DNA from: Sysuimicrobium calidum
GTDB lineage: Bacteria; Sysuimicrobiota; Sysuimicrobiia; Sysuimicrobiales; Sysuimicrobiaceae
NCBI GenBank assembly: GCA_031459935.1
Contig: JAVKHN010000006.1
Coordinates: 14,257 to 78,256, forward strand
Reading direction: 5' to 3'
Length of the DNA: 64,000 nucleotides
Part shown: piece after piece, positions 37,599 to 46,271 of the stretch
Layout of the letters: the number at the start of each line of letters is the position of its first letter
Numbering within the stretch: the first letter of the stretch is position 1
Notes under the pieces: model-generated
What the model saw: only the letters and a program-made list of their open reading frames with translations
Told to the model about the DNA's origin: nothing
Database searches by the model: none
Position numbers and translations under genes: made by a program

Positions 37599-38774
37599 GT
37601 GGCAGAACTCTTGGTCCCGCAGATGGGAGAATCCGTCCTGGAGGCCACCGTGGCTCGGTGACTCAAGCGGGAGGGCGAGCAGGTGGAGGTAGGCGAGGCG
37701 GTGGTGGAACTGGAGACCGAGAAAGTGAACGCGGAGGTGGGCGCGGAGGTAGAAGGGGTGCTCGCCCGGATCGTGCACCGGGAAGGGGAGACCGTCCGGC
37801 CCGGAGAGGTGCTGGGGGTGATCGAGCCGATCCCCGCCTCCGCTCCGGCGCCCTCCTCTGCGAAGGCCCCGCAGCCGCGGGCAGCCGAGCCTTCTCCGAC
37901 CCCGCCCGGGCTGGAAGCCCCGACACCACGCGCCACGCCCATCGCCCGTCAGCTGGCCGCAGAACGCAACCTGGACCTCTTTCGGATCTCCGGTACGGGC
38001 CCGGCAGGCAGCATCACCCGAGAGGACGTGGAAGCCGCGCTCGCCGCTCAACAGCCGGCTCCCGCCGTGGAGCGGCCGCGGGCGCTGGAGCGTCGCGAGG
38101 GGCGGGTCCAGATGTCCGCGCGCCGGCGCACCATCGCCCGCCGCCTGGTGGAGGCCCAGCGGGAGGCGGCCATGCTCACCACCTTCAACGAGGTGGACAT
38201 GACAGAGCTGCTGGCCCTCCGCGGGCGGCTCACCCCTCAGGGGCCGCGTCTGGGGATCACCGCTTTCTTCGTGAAGGCCGTGACCCCGGCTTTGCGAGAG
38301 TTCCCCCGCCTCAACGCGGAGGTCCAGGGCGAGGAGATGGTCCTGAAGTACTATTACGATATCGGGGTAGCGGTGGGAGACCCGGAGGGGCTGGCGGTCC
38401 CGGTGGTGCGGGACGCGGATCGCAAAAACCTCCTGGAGATCGAGCGAGAGATCCAGGCCTATGCGGAGAAGGCGGCACAGGGGCGGCTCACCCTGGCGGA
38501 CCTGCGGGGTGGAACCTTCGCCATCACCAACGGCGGGGTGTTCGGCTCCCTCCTCAGCACGCCCATCCTCAACCCGCCGCGGGTGGGAATTCTGGGGCTG
38601 CACCGGATCGGGGAGCGCCCCGTGGCCCTTGGGGGGCAGGTGGTGGTGCGCCCCATGATGTACGTGGCCCTCACCTACGACCACCGCATCGTAGACGGCC
38701 GGGAGGCGGTGCAGTTCCTGGGGCGAGTGAAGGAGCTCGTGGAGAACCCGGACCTGCTGCTGGCCTCACTCTGA
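37599..38774 (+). pseudogene. sucB: 2-oxoglutarate dehydrogenase E2 (dihydrolipoyl succinyltransferase), in-frame TGA
   Basis: From the GTG at 37599 (site AGGAGGTGA just upstream) the frame reads VAELLVPQMGESVLEATVAR, then TGA (37659-37661), then LKREGEQVEVGEAVVELETE. The family has Trp at that position, so TGG became TGA. The rest is intact: lipoyl Lys in ETEKVNAEV (codon 42), the E3-binding domain ATPIARQLAAERN, and the catalytic TYDHRIVDGREAVQFL. A restart at GTG 37683 would delete the first third of the lipoyl domain. Other genes here use TGA as a stop, so recoding is unlikely. Confidence 0.88.
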
Positions 38775-38866
38775 GACGGCTCCCAGCAGGTCCGGAGCTC
38801 ACCGGATAGACCCGTTCGATTCGTAGGATAGCGGCGTTTGATTTTTCGAGACCGCAAAACCCGTGC

Positions 38867-38872
38867 TACGCT
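38867..38872 (+). promoter_or_regulatory. Possible extended -10 of korAB
   Basis: TGC-TACGCT (38864-38872) with TTTCGA 17 bp upstream may be a promoter 68 bases before korA. The 166-base gap after sucB contains nothing else that I recognise. Confidence 0.35.
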
Positions 38873-38940
38873 TGGTTTGGCGCGGGTGTGGGAGGCGCGC
38901 GGTACCCGTGGCGGAAGCACAGGAGGTGTATGGAGGAACC

Positions 38941-40830
38941 ATGAGCGGACAGACGAACCGGGTGAAGATCCTGGTAGGGGGAGTGCAGCTACGGGACGGG
39001 GTGTCCACCGTCACGGAGATCCTTGGCCGCATCTTCACCCGCGCGGGACTTTTCGCGGTGGCCATGGAGCGGGGGTACGCCTCCACCATCTACGGGGCCC
39101 ACCAGTACGATCCCATGCTGGTCACGGAGGAGCCTCCCCTCTCGTACGGAGACCCCATCTACGATATCCTCACAGCCCTGGATTACGATAGCAACCCCGA
39201 CGCGCCCGAGCAGCCGAACCGGGACACGGTGTTACGGCACGGCACACACCTGCGGGACGGAGGGATCCTCCTGTACGACTCCTCCACGGGAGAGATCCCC
39301 ACCGATTCCTTCGAGGCGCGGGGCGTGAAGGTCTTCCCCGTTCCCGCCCGCAAGATCGCCCTGGGGGAACTGAAGCGGGAGATCGTGAAGAACATCGTGA
39401 TGACGGGAGCCCTGTTCCGGCTGCTGGGCTTCGATGAGGATTTCACCCATCTGCGCCAGCTCATCGAGGAGCGGTTCGGGCGGAAGGGGCGGGACGTAGT
39501 GGAGCTCAACCTGCGGGCCGCCCAGCGCGGTCGCGAGGCGGTGGAGCGGGTACTGGCGGATCGAGCCTACACCCTGGATTTACGCCTGGAGCCGAGGCCC
39601 CGTGGACGTCGGGCGGTGTACATCTCCGGCAACGACTGCCTGGGAATCGGTGCCATCCAGGGAGGCGTGCGGTTCTACGCAGGCTATCCCATCACGCCCG
39701 CAAGCGGCATCCTGGAGTTCATGGAGCGGTGGCTCCCGCGCTACGGTGGCCGTGTCCTGCAGGGGCAGAACGAGCGGGAATCCATCCGCGCGGCCATCGG
39801 CGCTGCGCTCGCGGGGGTGCGGGCGATGGTGGGGAGCTCCGGTCCCGGCCTCTCCCTCAAGGTGGAGGAGTTCGGGGTGATCGGCGCTACGGAGACGCCC
39901 GTGATCATTGTGGACGCGCAGCGAGCAGGGCCGTCCACGGGCATGCCCACCCGGCCCGAGCAGGGGGACCTGAACCTAGTGATCGGCGGGGCCCACGGGG
40001 ACATTCCCCGCATCGTGCTGGCCCCCTCCACGGTGGAGGAGTGCTACACCCTGATGCTGGAGGCGGCTGAACTCGCGGACAAATACCAGTGTCCGGTTTT
40101 CTTCCTCACGGACCTCAACCTCTCGGAGGGCCGGAAGACGGTGCCGGAGGACCTGTTCGCCCAGAGTCCCCCCATCCGGCGACATGGCATCCTGCGGGAG
40201 CAAGAGGTGCAGAGGCGACCCTATCGGCGGTATGAGGTGACGCCTTCCGGAATCTCACCCCGGATCCTTCCCGGCACCCCGGGGGCCGTCTTCAAGTCCT
40301 CGGGGGTGGAGCACGACGAGTTCGGGTTCGTCACCATCGACCCGCGCAAGCGCGCGGCGCAGATGGAAAAGCGCATGCGGAAGCTGGAGACCTACCTGCG
40401 GGAGGACGCAAAGCCCCCCTACGTCTTCGGGGAGACCCGCGGGAATCCCGTGATGGTGGGGTGGGGCCATACGCGGCCCGTGCTCCAGGAGGCCCGGGAG
40501 ATCCTCCTCCGGCGCGGGATCCCCGTGGCCCTGGTGCACTTCACCCACGTCTATCCGCTGCCGAAGCACCTGGTGGAACCCCTGTTCGCGGACGCGGGGC
40601 CCGTGGTGGTGGTGGAGCAGAACTACAGCGGGCAGTTCGCGGATCTGTTGCAGCGGGAGCTCCTGATCCGGACACGCCGGGTGCTGAAGTACAACGGAGT
40701 TCCCCTCTCGCCAACGGAGGTGGCGGACGCGGTGCAGAGGGCGCTCCAGCAGGAAGGCGCGGTGGTACGGATCGGAAGCGAGGCGCCCGTGAGGGTGGAG
40801 GTGGGCTGGGATGGACTCGAAGGGAATTAA
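38941..40830 (+). CDS. korA: 2-oxoacid:ferredoxin oxidoreductase, fused gamma-alpha subunit
   Basis: The 629-residue protein joins a gamma domain (residues about 1-210: ILVGGVQLRDGVSTVTEILGR) to an alpha domain (from about 225: GNDCLGIGAIQGG, YPITPASGILEFM, QNERESIRAAIGAA, DAQRAGPSTGMPT). That is the two-subunit KorA type, which oxidises 2-oxoglutarate to succinyl-CoA with ferredoxin. A GGAGG site precedes ATG 38941. It overlaps korB by 20 bases. The substrate is inferred from similarity and from the sucAB neighbourhood; another 2-oxoacid cannot be excluded. Confidence 0.92.
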   Translation: MSGQTNRVKILVGGVQLRDGVSTVTEILGRIFTRAGLFAVAMERGYASTIYGAHQYDPMLVTEEPPLSYGDPIYDILTALDYDSNPDAPEQPNRDTVLRHGTHLRDGGILLYDSSTGEIPTDSFEARGVKVFPVPARKIALGELKREIVKNIVMTGALFRLLGFDEDFTHLRQLIEERFGRKGRDVVELNLRAAQRGREAVERVLADRAYTLDLRLEPRPRGRRAVYISGNDCLGIGAIQGGVRFYAGYPITPASGILEFMERWLPRYGGRVLQGQNERESIRAAIGAALAGVRAMVGSSGPGLSLKVEEFGVIGATETPVIIVDAQRAGPSTGMPTRPEQGDLNLVIGGAHGDIPRIVLAPSTVEECYTLMLEAAELADKYQCPVFFLTDLNLSEGRKTVPEDLFAQSPPIRRHGILREQEVQRRPYRRYEVTPSGISPRILPGTPGAVFKSSGVEHDEFGFVTIDPRKRAAQMEKRMRKLETYLREDAKPPYVFGETRGNPVMVGWGHTRPVLQEAREILLRRGIPVALVHFTHVYPLPKHLVEPLFADAGPVVVVEQNYSGQFADLLQRELLIRTRRVLKYNGVPLSPTEVADAVQRALQQEGAVVRIGSEAPVRVEVGWDGLEGN

Positions 40831-41671
40831 GCTCTGGGAGGAGAACGCGGTCCCCAAGCACCGCATCCAGTGGTGCCCCGGGTGCGGGGACTTCGGGGTC
40901 CTGGCGGCCCTCAAGCAGGCGCTGGTGGAGCTGGAGATCATGCCGCACGAGCTGGTGCTCGTGGGCGGGATCGGCTGCAGCGGCAACATCCGAAACTATC
41001 TCAACGGCAACGCCTTCCACGGAACCCACGGGGGGCCCCTGGCCTACGCGCTCGGGATCAAGATGGCGAACCCCGAGCTGAAGGTAATCTGCCTTGCAGG
41101 GGACGGGGACACCTTTGCCATCGGCGTGGAGAACTTCGTGCACACCTGCCGCCGGGATCCAGACATGGTGCTGCTCGTGATGAACAACGGGGTATACGGC
41201 CTCACCAAGGGCCAGGACTCCCCCACCGCGGGGCTGGGCCAGACCGTGGAGGTGTGGAGCGAGGAACACCCGCCCATGGTGGACCCCGTGCTCCTGGCCC
41301 TGGCGAGCGAGGCCACCTTTGTGGCGCAGTCCTTCAGCGGGGACGTAAAGCACACGGCCCGGATGATCGTGGAAGCCTTCCAGCATCCGGGATTCGCCTT
41401 CATCAACGATTTCTCCCCTTGCGTCACCTACAACAAGTTCAACACCTACGAGTGGTTCCGGGAGCACGTGGAGTACGTTCCCGAGGATCACGACCCCTCC
41501 GACAAGAACGCGGCCTGGCGACTCGTGCGGGACTTCGCCCGTCATGGCAAGCTTCCACTGGGCGTAATCTACCGGAACCCGCGGCCACATCGAGAGACCC
41601 ACCGCCTCCCCCTGTGGGAGGAGGAGCTTCGGGATGCGGACGTGGAGCCGATTCTGGCGACCTTCCGGTAG
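40811..41671 (+). CDS. korB: 2-oxoacid:ferredoxin oxidoreductase, beta subunit
   Basis: The 286-residue subunit binds thiamine diphosphate and a [4Fe-4S] cluster. Cluster ligands are Cys22 and Cys25 (WCPGCGDFG), Cys56 (GGIGCSGN) and Cys204 (DFSPCVTYNKFNTY). The ThDP motif is GDGDTFAIGVENFVH with MNNGVYGLTKGQ. It starts within korA and ends next to a convergent ACT-domain gene. With KorA it should form an (alpha-gamma)2-beta2 enzyme using an external ferredoxin, not encoded here. Confidence 0.93.
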   Translation: MDSKGIKLWEENAVPKHRIQWCPGCGDFGVLAALKQALVELEIMPHELVLVGGIGCSGNIRNYLNGNAFHGTHGGPLAYALGIKMANPELKVICLAGDGDTFAIGVENFVHTCRRDPDMVLLVMNNGVYGLTKGQDSPTAGLGQTVEVWSEEHPPMVDPVLLALASEATFVAQSFSGDVKHTARMIVEAFQHPGFAFINDFSPCVTYNKFNTYEWFREHVEYVPEDHDPSDKNAAWRLVRDFARHGKLPLGVIYRNPRPHRETHRLPLWEEELRDADVEPILATFR

Positions 41672-42085
41672 CTAAGCTCCCAGCGCCTGTGCAGCCCGGT
41701 CGTAGTCCTCAGGCTTCACCCAGAGGATCAGGCCGTAGCGGCCCTGCCCCCCGGAGACCGCGGCCATGGCGGTGACGTTTATCCCCGCCTCCGCCAGCTT
41801 CCGCATGTGCTCCGCGGCAGCTCCCACCCGGTCGTCCCCCTGGATGAGGAAGGCGTATTTCACGGCACTCAGCTGCAGCCCCGACGCGGCCGCGGCCCGC
41901 CGCAGGGCCTCCGGATCCTCCGCCACGAGGTCGAGCTGGGAATTCCCGTTCCCCAGGGGAAAGCCGAGGATCGCCCGCAGGTTGACCCCCGCCTGTTGCA
42001 GGGCCCCCAGCACCCTCATCCCCTCCCCGGGCCGGTCGGGGATCACCACGTACTGGTACTCCACCCGCTGGACAACATCGGCCAT
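41672..42085 (-). CDS. ACT-domain protein
   Basis: The 137-residue protein holds two ACT-like beta-alpha-beta units (residues about 8-65, beginning VEYQYVVIPDRPGEGMRVLGAL; and about 70-135, AEAGINVTAMAAVSG). It has no catalytic domain, so it is probably a small-molecule sensing module. The ATG at 42085 has GGGAGGTGG upstream, which decides it over an earlier in-frame codon. It converges with korB and is divergent from the metG T-box promoter. Ligand and partner unknown. Confidence 0.75.
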   Translation of the reverse strand: MADVVQRVEYQYVVIPDRPGEGMRVLGALQQAGVNLRAILGFPLGNGNSQLDLVAEDPEALRRAAAASGLQLSAVKYAFLIQGDDRVGAAAEHMRKLAEAGINVTAMAAVSGGQGRYGLILWVKPEDYDRAAQALGA

Positions 42086-42180
42086 GGCCCACCTCCCGTT
42101 CCGTCTCCCGTGCTCTCTTACTAGCGTTCCGCAGAATCCCCCAGAACACAACCCCCCGGGGCCGCGGGGAATGACCTGGC

Positions 42181-42209
42181 TTGACAGGAAAGCCGCGGGT
42201 GCCTATGCT
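42181..42209 (+). promoter_or_regulatory. Promoter of the T-box-metG operon
   Basis: A consensus TTGACA (42181-42186), a 17-bp spacer and TATGCT (42204-42209) form a strong sigma-70 promoter. Transcription should start near 42216, giving a leader of about 275 bases. Confidence 0.85.
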
Positions 42210-42215
42210 GGGCGC

Positions 42216-42473
42216 CACGAGGAGGCGGGGAGGGAGCGGGAGCAGACGCGGTCTAGGGGCTTGGAGCGAGCCGGGGGAGGTGCAAGCCGGTACCCGGGCC
42301 GCGCGGCGCGTGGCTCCGGAGCTGCGGGGGCGAACGTGGCAGTTGCCGCCAGGAATCCACGCCGGGCTGGCCCGTGACCGCCGGGAGAGCGCCGCCGGAA
42401 GTGTGCTTCGGCGGAAGTGGGGTGGTACCGCGGAAGGCCCTTCCGTCCGCATGGGTGGAGGGGCTTGCTTTTT
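42216..42473 (+). promoter_or_regulatory. T-box leader (tRNA-sensing) upstream of metG
   Basis: The T-box sequence AAGTGGGGTGGTACCGCG (42415-42432) is complete and its TGGT bulge matches tRNA with A73. A bulged stem (42392-42414) just before it is the likely stem III. CGCGG/CCGCG and GGCTTG/CAAGCC pairings (42248-42305) fit stem I. A terminator hairpin (42434-42466) followed by TTTTT (42469-42473) completes the switch. No ATG occurs in the leader 5' of the T-box, so an AUG specifier for Met is not seen. Confidence 0.9.
42434..42473 (+). terminator. T-box-controlled terminator before metG
   Basis: AAGGCCCTTCC..CC pairs imperfectly with GG..GGAGGGGCTT and is followed by GCTTTTT. Uncharged tRNA should favour the competing antiterminator formed by the T-box sequence. 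Confidence 0.75.
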
Positions 42474-42490
42474 GAGGAGGTGACGGAAGC

Positions 42491-44461
42491 GTGTCGGACC
42501 GGTTCTACATCACCACCGCCATCGACTACGTGAACGCGAGTCCGCACATCGGGCACGCGTACGAGAAGATCCTGGCGGATGTGCTCGCCCGCTACCGCCG
42601 GCTCATGGGCGAGGAGGTCTACTTCCTCACGGGGACGGACGAGCACGGACAGAAGATCGCCACCGCGGCCGCGGAGGCGGGCCGGGAGGTCCAGGCATTC
42701 GTGGACGAGAACGCGGCACGGTTCCGGGACCTCTGCACGGCCCTCAACCTCTCCAACGACGACTTCATCCGCACCACAGACCGCGTCCGCCACTGGCCTG
42801 CGGTACACGAGCTCTGGCGCCGGGTGGCAGCCCGGGGAGATCTCTACCGGAAGCACTACCGGGCCCTATACTGCGTGCAGTGCGAGGCCTTCGTGACGTT
42901 GAGCGAACTCGAAGATGGCCGATGCCCCCGCCACCTCATAGAGCCCCAGGTGATCGAGGAGGAGAACTACTTCTTCCGGCTCTCCCGCTACCGCCACCAG
43001 CTGCGCCGCCTGTTTGAGGAGCGGCCGGACTTCGTCTTTCCCCCCTCCCGGGCCGCGGAGATGCACAACCTCATCGACACCCTGGAGGACATCTCCGTCT
43101 CCCGGCCGGTGGAGAAGCTGCGGTGGGGGATCCCCGTTCCGGACGACCCTACCCACGTGATCTACGTGTGGTTCGATGCTCTCACCAACTACCTGAGCGC
43201 CGTCGGGTTCGCCCGGGACGAAGAGCGCTTCCGGACTTGGTGGCCCGCCCACCACCTCATCGGCAAGGACATCAACCGGTTCCACTCCCTCCTCTGGCCT
43301 GCCATGCTGCTCAGCGCCGGGGTTGAGCCCCCGCGGCAGGTCCTGGTGCACGGGTTCCTCACCGTGGAGGGGCAGAAGATCAGCAAAACCCTCGGTAACG
43401 TCATCGACCCCCTGGCGGTGGCCCGAGAGCTGGCGGAACGGAGCGGGGGGGAGGTGGACGTGTGCGTGGACGCCCTGCGCTACTTCCTCCTCCGGGAGAT
43501 CCCCTTCGGGGAGGACGGGGACTTCAGCCGTACGCAGCTGGTGCACCGGTTCAACGCGGACCTCGCGAACGACTACGGGAACCTCCTCAACCGCACCCTG
43601 CCCCTGGTGGAACGCTACTGCGAAGGGATGGTTCCGGAAGCCGGGTCGGAGGAGGGGGCGGACGCGGCCCTGCGGCAGACCGCGCAGACCCTGGCGGACA
43701 CCGTCCTTGCGCACGTGCGCCGGTATGATTTCCCCCGGGCCTTGGGCGCCATCTGGCAGCTGTTGGGAGCCGCGAACCGGTACCTGGACCAGGAAGCCCC
43801 CTGGAGCCTGTACCGGGCGGGCCGGAGGGAGCGGGTGGCTACGGTCCTCCGCAACACCCTGGAGGCCCTGCGGGTGGTCACCGTGCTCCTGGAGCCCGTA
43901 ATGCCCTCCGCCACCCTGAAGGTCTGGTCCCAGCTGGGATACCCCGAGTTCGAGCAGCGGGCGAGCGAGATCCGGGCGCGGGGGGAGCCATACCGGGGAA
44001 CGGGGCTGCGCACGGAGGATGCCCGGGAGTGGCGGTGGCTACGACCCGGAACCCGCGTGCGTCCTGGGCCTCCCGTCTTTCCCCGCATCGAGGCCCGCAT
44101 TCAGACGCCTGTCGCTTCGGAGGAACCGAAGATGGCGGAGGTGGTTTCCATCGAGGAGTTCCGGAAGCTGGACCTGCGGGTGGCCAAGGTGCTGGAGGCC
44201 GAGCGGGTGCCGGGCACGGACAAGCTCATCCGGGCCCGGGTGGACCTGGGGGATGAAGTCCGCACCATCGTCGCGGGGTTGCTCCCTCATTACACGCCCG
44301 AGGACCTGGTGGGCAGGACCATCGTGGTGGTGGCGAACCTCGAGCCGCGCCGGGTGCGGGGTGTGGAGTCGCGGGGGATGTTGCTCGCCGCGGAGTGGGA
44401 GGGGAAGATCACGCTTGTGACCCTCGATCGGGAGCTTCCACCGGGAGCACGGGTAACGTGA
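42491..44461 (+). CDS. metG: Methionyl-tRNA synthetase
   Basis: The 656-residue class I synthetase charges tRNA with methionine. It has HIGH at residues 19-22, a KMSKS-like KISKT at 296-300, the zinc-knuckle region CVQCEAF...CPRH, and a C-terminal EMAPII-type tRNA-binding domain (about residues 548-656, EFRKLDLRVAKVLEAERVPG). The start is GTG 42491 with GAGGAGGTGA 7 bases upstream. It is controlled by the T-box leader. Its TGA overlaps the GTG of tatD. Confidence 0.97.
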   Translation: MSDRFYITTAIDYVNASPHIGHAYEKILADVLARYRRLMGEEVYFLTGTDEHGQKIATAAAEAGREVQAFVDENAARFRDLCTALNLSNDDFIRTTDRVRHWPAVHELWRRVAARGDLYRKHYRALYCVQCEAFVTLSELEDGRCPRHLIEPQVIEEENYFFRLSRYRHQLRRLFEERPDFVFPPSRAAEMHNLIDTLEDISVSRPVEKLRWGIPVPDDPTHVIYVWFDALTNYLSAVGFARDEERFRTWWPAHHLIGKDINRFHSLLWPAMLLSAGVEPPRQVLVHGFLTVEGQKISKTLGNVIDPLAVARELAERSGGEVDVCVDALRYFLLREIPFGEDGDFSRTQLVHRFNADLANDYGNLLNRTLPLVERYCEGMVPEAGSEEGADAALRQTAQTLADTVLAHVRRYDFPRALGAIWQLLGAANRYLDQEAPWSLYRAGRRERVATVLRNTLEALRVVTVLLEPVMPSATLKVWSQLGYPEFEQRASEIRARGEPYRGTGLRTEDAREWRWLRPGTRVRPGPPVFPRIEARIQTPVASEEPKMAEVVSIEEFRKLDLRVAKVLEAERVPGTDKLIRARVDLGDEVRTIVAGLLPHYTPEDLVGRTIVVVANLEPRRVRGVESRGMLLAAEWEGKITLVTLDRELPPGARVT

Positions 44462-45213
44462 TCGACACCCACCTCCACCTGGACGATCCCCGGTTCGATC
44501 CGGATCGGGACGCGGTGGTGGAGCGGGCGGTCCGGGCCGGGGTGCGGATCCTGATCACCACGGGGGTGGATCTGGAGAGCAGCCGCCGGGCCGTGGCCCT
44601 CGCGGAGCGTTACCCCGTGGTATATGCGGCGGTTGGGATCCACCCCAACCACGCGCACCGCGCCTCGCCCGGGGACTTCGGAGCCATCGCGGAGCTCGCG
44701 GCTCACCCGCGAGTGATAGCCATCGGTGAGTGCGGCCTGGACTTCTACCGGGACTGGTGCCCCCGGGAGGTCCAGCAGGAGAACCTGCGCCGCCACGTGC
44801 GCCTGGCGAACGCGCTCCGGAAACCTCTTGTGATCCACAACCGGGAGGCCCACGCGGATGTGCTGCGCATCCTGGAGGAGGAAGACGCCTTCCAGGTGGT
44901 GATGCACATGTTCACGGGACCTTCAGAGCACGCTCAGGAGTGCGCCCGGCGGGGATACTGGATGGGGGTGGGCGGAGTGATCACGTATCCGAATGCGCAC
45001 GAGGTCCGGGAGGCGGTGCGCCACATTCCGGATGAGCGGCTTCTGGTGGAGACGGACGCTCCTTACCTCGCTCCACACCCGGATCGCACAAAGCGCAACG
45101 AGCCCGCATACCTCCCTCGCATCGTGGAGGCCCTGGCCCACCTCCGGGCGCAAGGAACCGAAGCAGTGGCGGCCCTCGTAGACCACAACGCACGGGTATG
45201 CTTCGGCCTGTAG
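44458..45213 (+). CDS. tatD: TatD-family metal-dependent DNase
   Basis: The 251-residue TIM-barrel hydrolase has the metal ligands DTHLHLDD, a Glu in AIGECGLDFYRD, a His in VIHNREAHAD and HMFTGP, and an Asp in LVETDAPYLAPHP. TatD proteins are 3'-5' exonucleases. The GTG start overlaps the metG stop, the common metG-tatD arrangement. Confidence 0.94.
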   Translation: MIDTHLHLDDPRFDPDRDAVVERAVRAGVRILITTGVDLESSRRAVALAERYPVVYAAVGIHPNHAHRASPGDFGAIAELAAHPRVIAIGECGLDFYRDWCPREVQQENLRRHVRLANALRKPLVIHNREAHADVLRILEEEDAFQVVMHMFTGPSEHAQECARRGYWMGVGGVITYPNAHEVREAVRHIPDERLLVETDAPYLAPHPDRTKRNEPAYLPRIVEALAHLRAQGTEAVAALVDHNARVCFGL

Positions 45214-46271
45214 CCGTTGTCCTGGTGCTCCTGCTCCTCGCGACCCCCGCGGTCTCCCAGACCTCGGAGGATCTCTCGGAGGTGGAGCAGGGCCGCCAGG
45301 CCGCCCAGCAGGTCGAACGGATCCTGCGGGTGGTCACGGATCCTGCGGTGGCGGGTCGGGTGGAGCGGATCGGGGCGACCGTGGCGGCCCAGACGGAGCG
45401 GCCGCAGCTCCCTTGGACCTTCCGGGTGGTGGAGCATCGGTTTCCCAACGCGGTGGCCCTGCCGGGCGGGTTCGTGTACGTCACGAGTGCCATGCTGCAG
45501 CTCGTGCGCACGGACCACGAGCTGGCGGGCTTACTGGCCCACGAGGCCGCCCACGTGGCCCGGCGACACCACCGTCGCATGGCGCAGGAGGCGCTGCGCA
45601 CCAATTTCCTCGTGATGCTGGTGGCGGTGCTGGTGCGGGATCCCCGCATCACCACGGGCGCGCAACTGGTGGGCGGCGGGATCCTCAGCGCCTTCTCGCG
45701 GGAGCTGGAGCGGGAGGCGGACCTGGCGGCGGTAGGATACGTGCAGCGCACCACCTGGCACCCCGTGGGGGTCCTCACCTTGCTGGAACGGCTCGCGCGG
45801 GAGGAACAGCTCTCCGCAGGCCCCGATCCCGGAGCTTTCCGCACGCACCCCACCTGGGGAGAACGCATCCGGGCGGTGGAGGAGGAGCTGGGGCGTCGGG
45901 GGATCCCCCTGCACCGCCGGATCTCCATGGGGTTTCTGCGGGTGGAGGCGGGCGGGGAGGGACCCGTGGGCGAGGTGCGGGTGAACGGGGAGGTGGTGAT
46001 GCGGCTTGCGGGCGGGGAAGAACGGGCTAGGGCGGTGGTCGCCCACCTCGATCGGATCTTCAACGAGGATCCCTCGCCCCTGGACGTAGAGGTCACGGGG
46101 GTGCTCGGCGAATGGAGGATCCGGGTCGCAGGGGAGCCGGTGGTTGTGATCACGGACGAGGACGCACGGCTCCTGGGCCGCCCTCGGCGGGACCTCGCGC
46201 AGGAGTACGCCGTGGCCCTGCGGCGGGTGATCACGGAGGACCGGAGGCGCCGGGCTCTGGGAGGCTACTGA
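45198..46271 (+). CDS. M48-family zinc metalloprotease, secreted
   Basis: The 357-residue protein has an N-terminal signal peptide (hydrophobic residues 4-17, cleavage near PAVSQ). The peptidase domain has zinc ligands HEAAH at residues 115-119 and a Glu in RELEREADLAAVGY (near 173). The domain layout is that of BepA/YfgC-like periplasmic or extracellular proteases, without TPR repeats. The C-terminal 100 residues are a small unassigned domain. It overlaps tatD by 16 bases and converges with the HD-GYP gene, overlapping it by 41 bases. Confidence 0.88.
   Translation: MLRPVAVVLVLLLLATPAVSQTSEDLSEVEQGRQAAQQVERILRVVTDPAVAGRVERIGATVAAQTERPQLPWTFRVVEHRFPNAVALPGGFVYVTSAMLQLVRTDHELAGLLAHEAAHVARRHHRRMAQEALRTNFLVMLVAVLVRDPRITTGAQLVGGGILSAFSRELEREADLAAVGYVQRTTWHPVGVLTLLERLAREEQLSAGPDPGAFRTHPTWGERIRAVEEELGRRGIPLHRRISMGFLRVEAGGEGPVGEVRVNGEVVMRLAGGEERARAVVAHLDRIFNEDPSPLDVEVTGVLGEWRIRVAGEPVVVITDEDARLLGRPRRDLAQEYAVALRRVITEDRRRRALGGY

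Noticed and set aside
37599..38774. TGA read as Trp (alternative genetic code) in sucB
   Set aside because: Many intact genes in the window end in TGA, and all other Trp positions I read use TGG.
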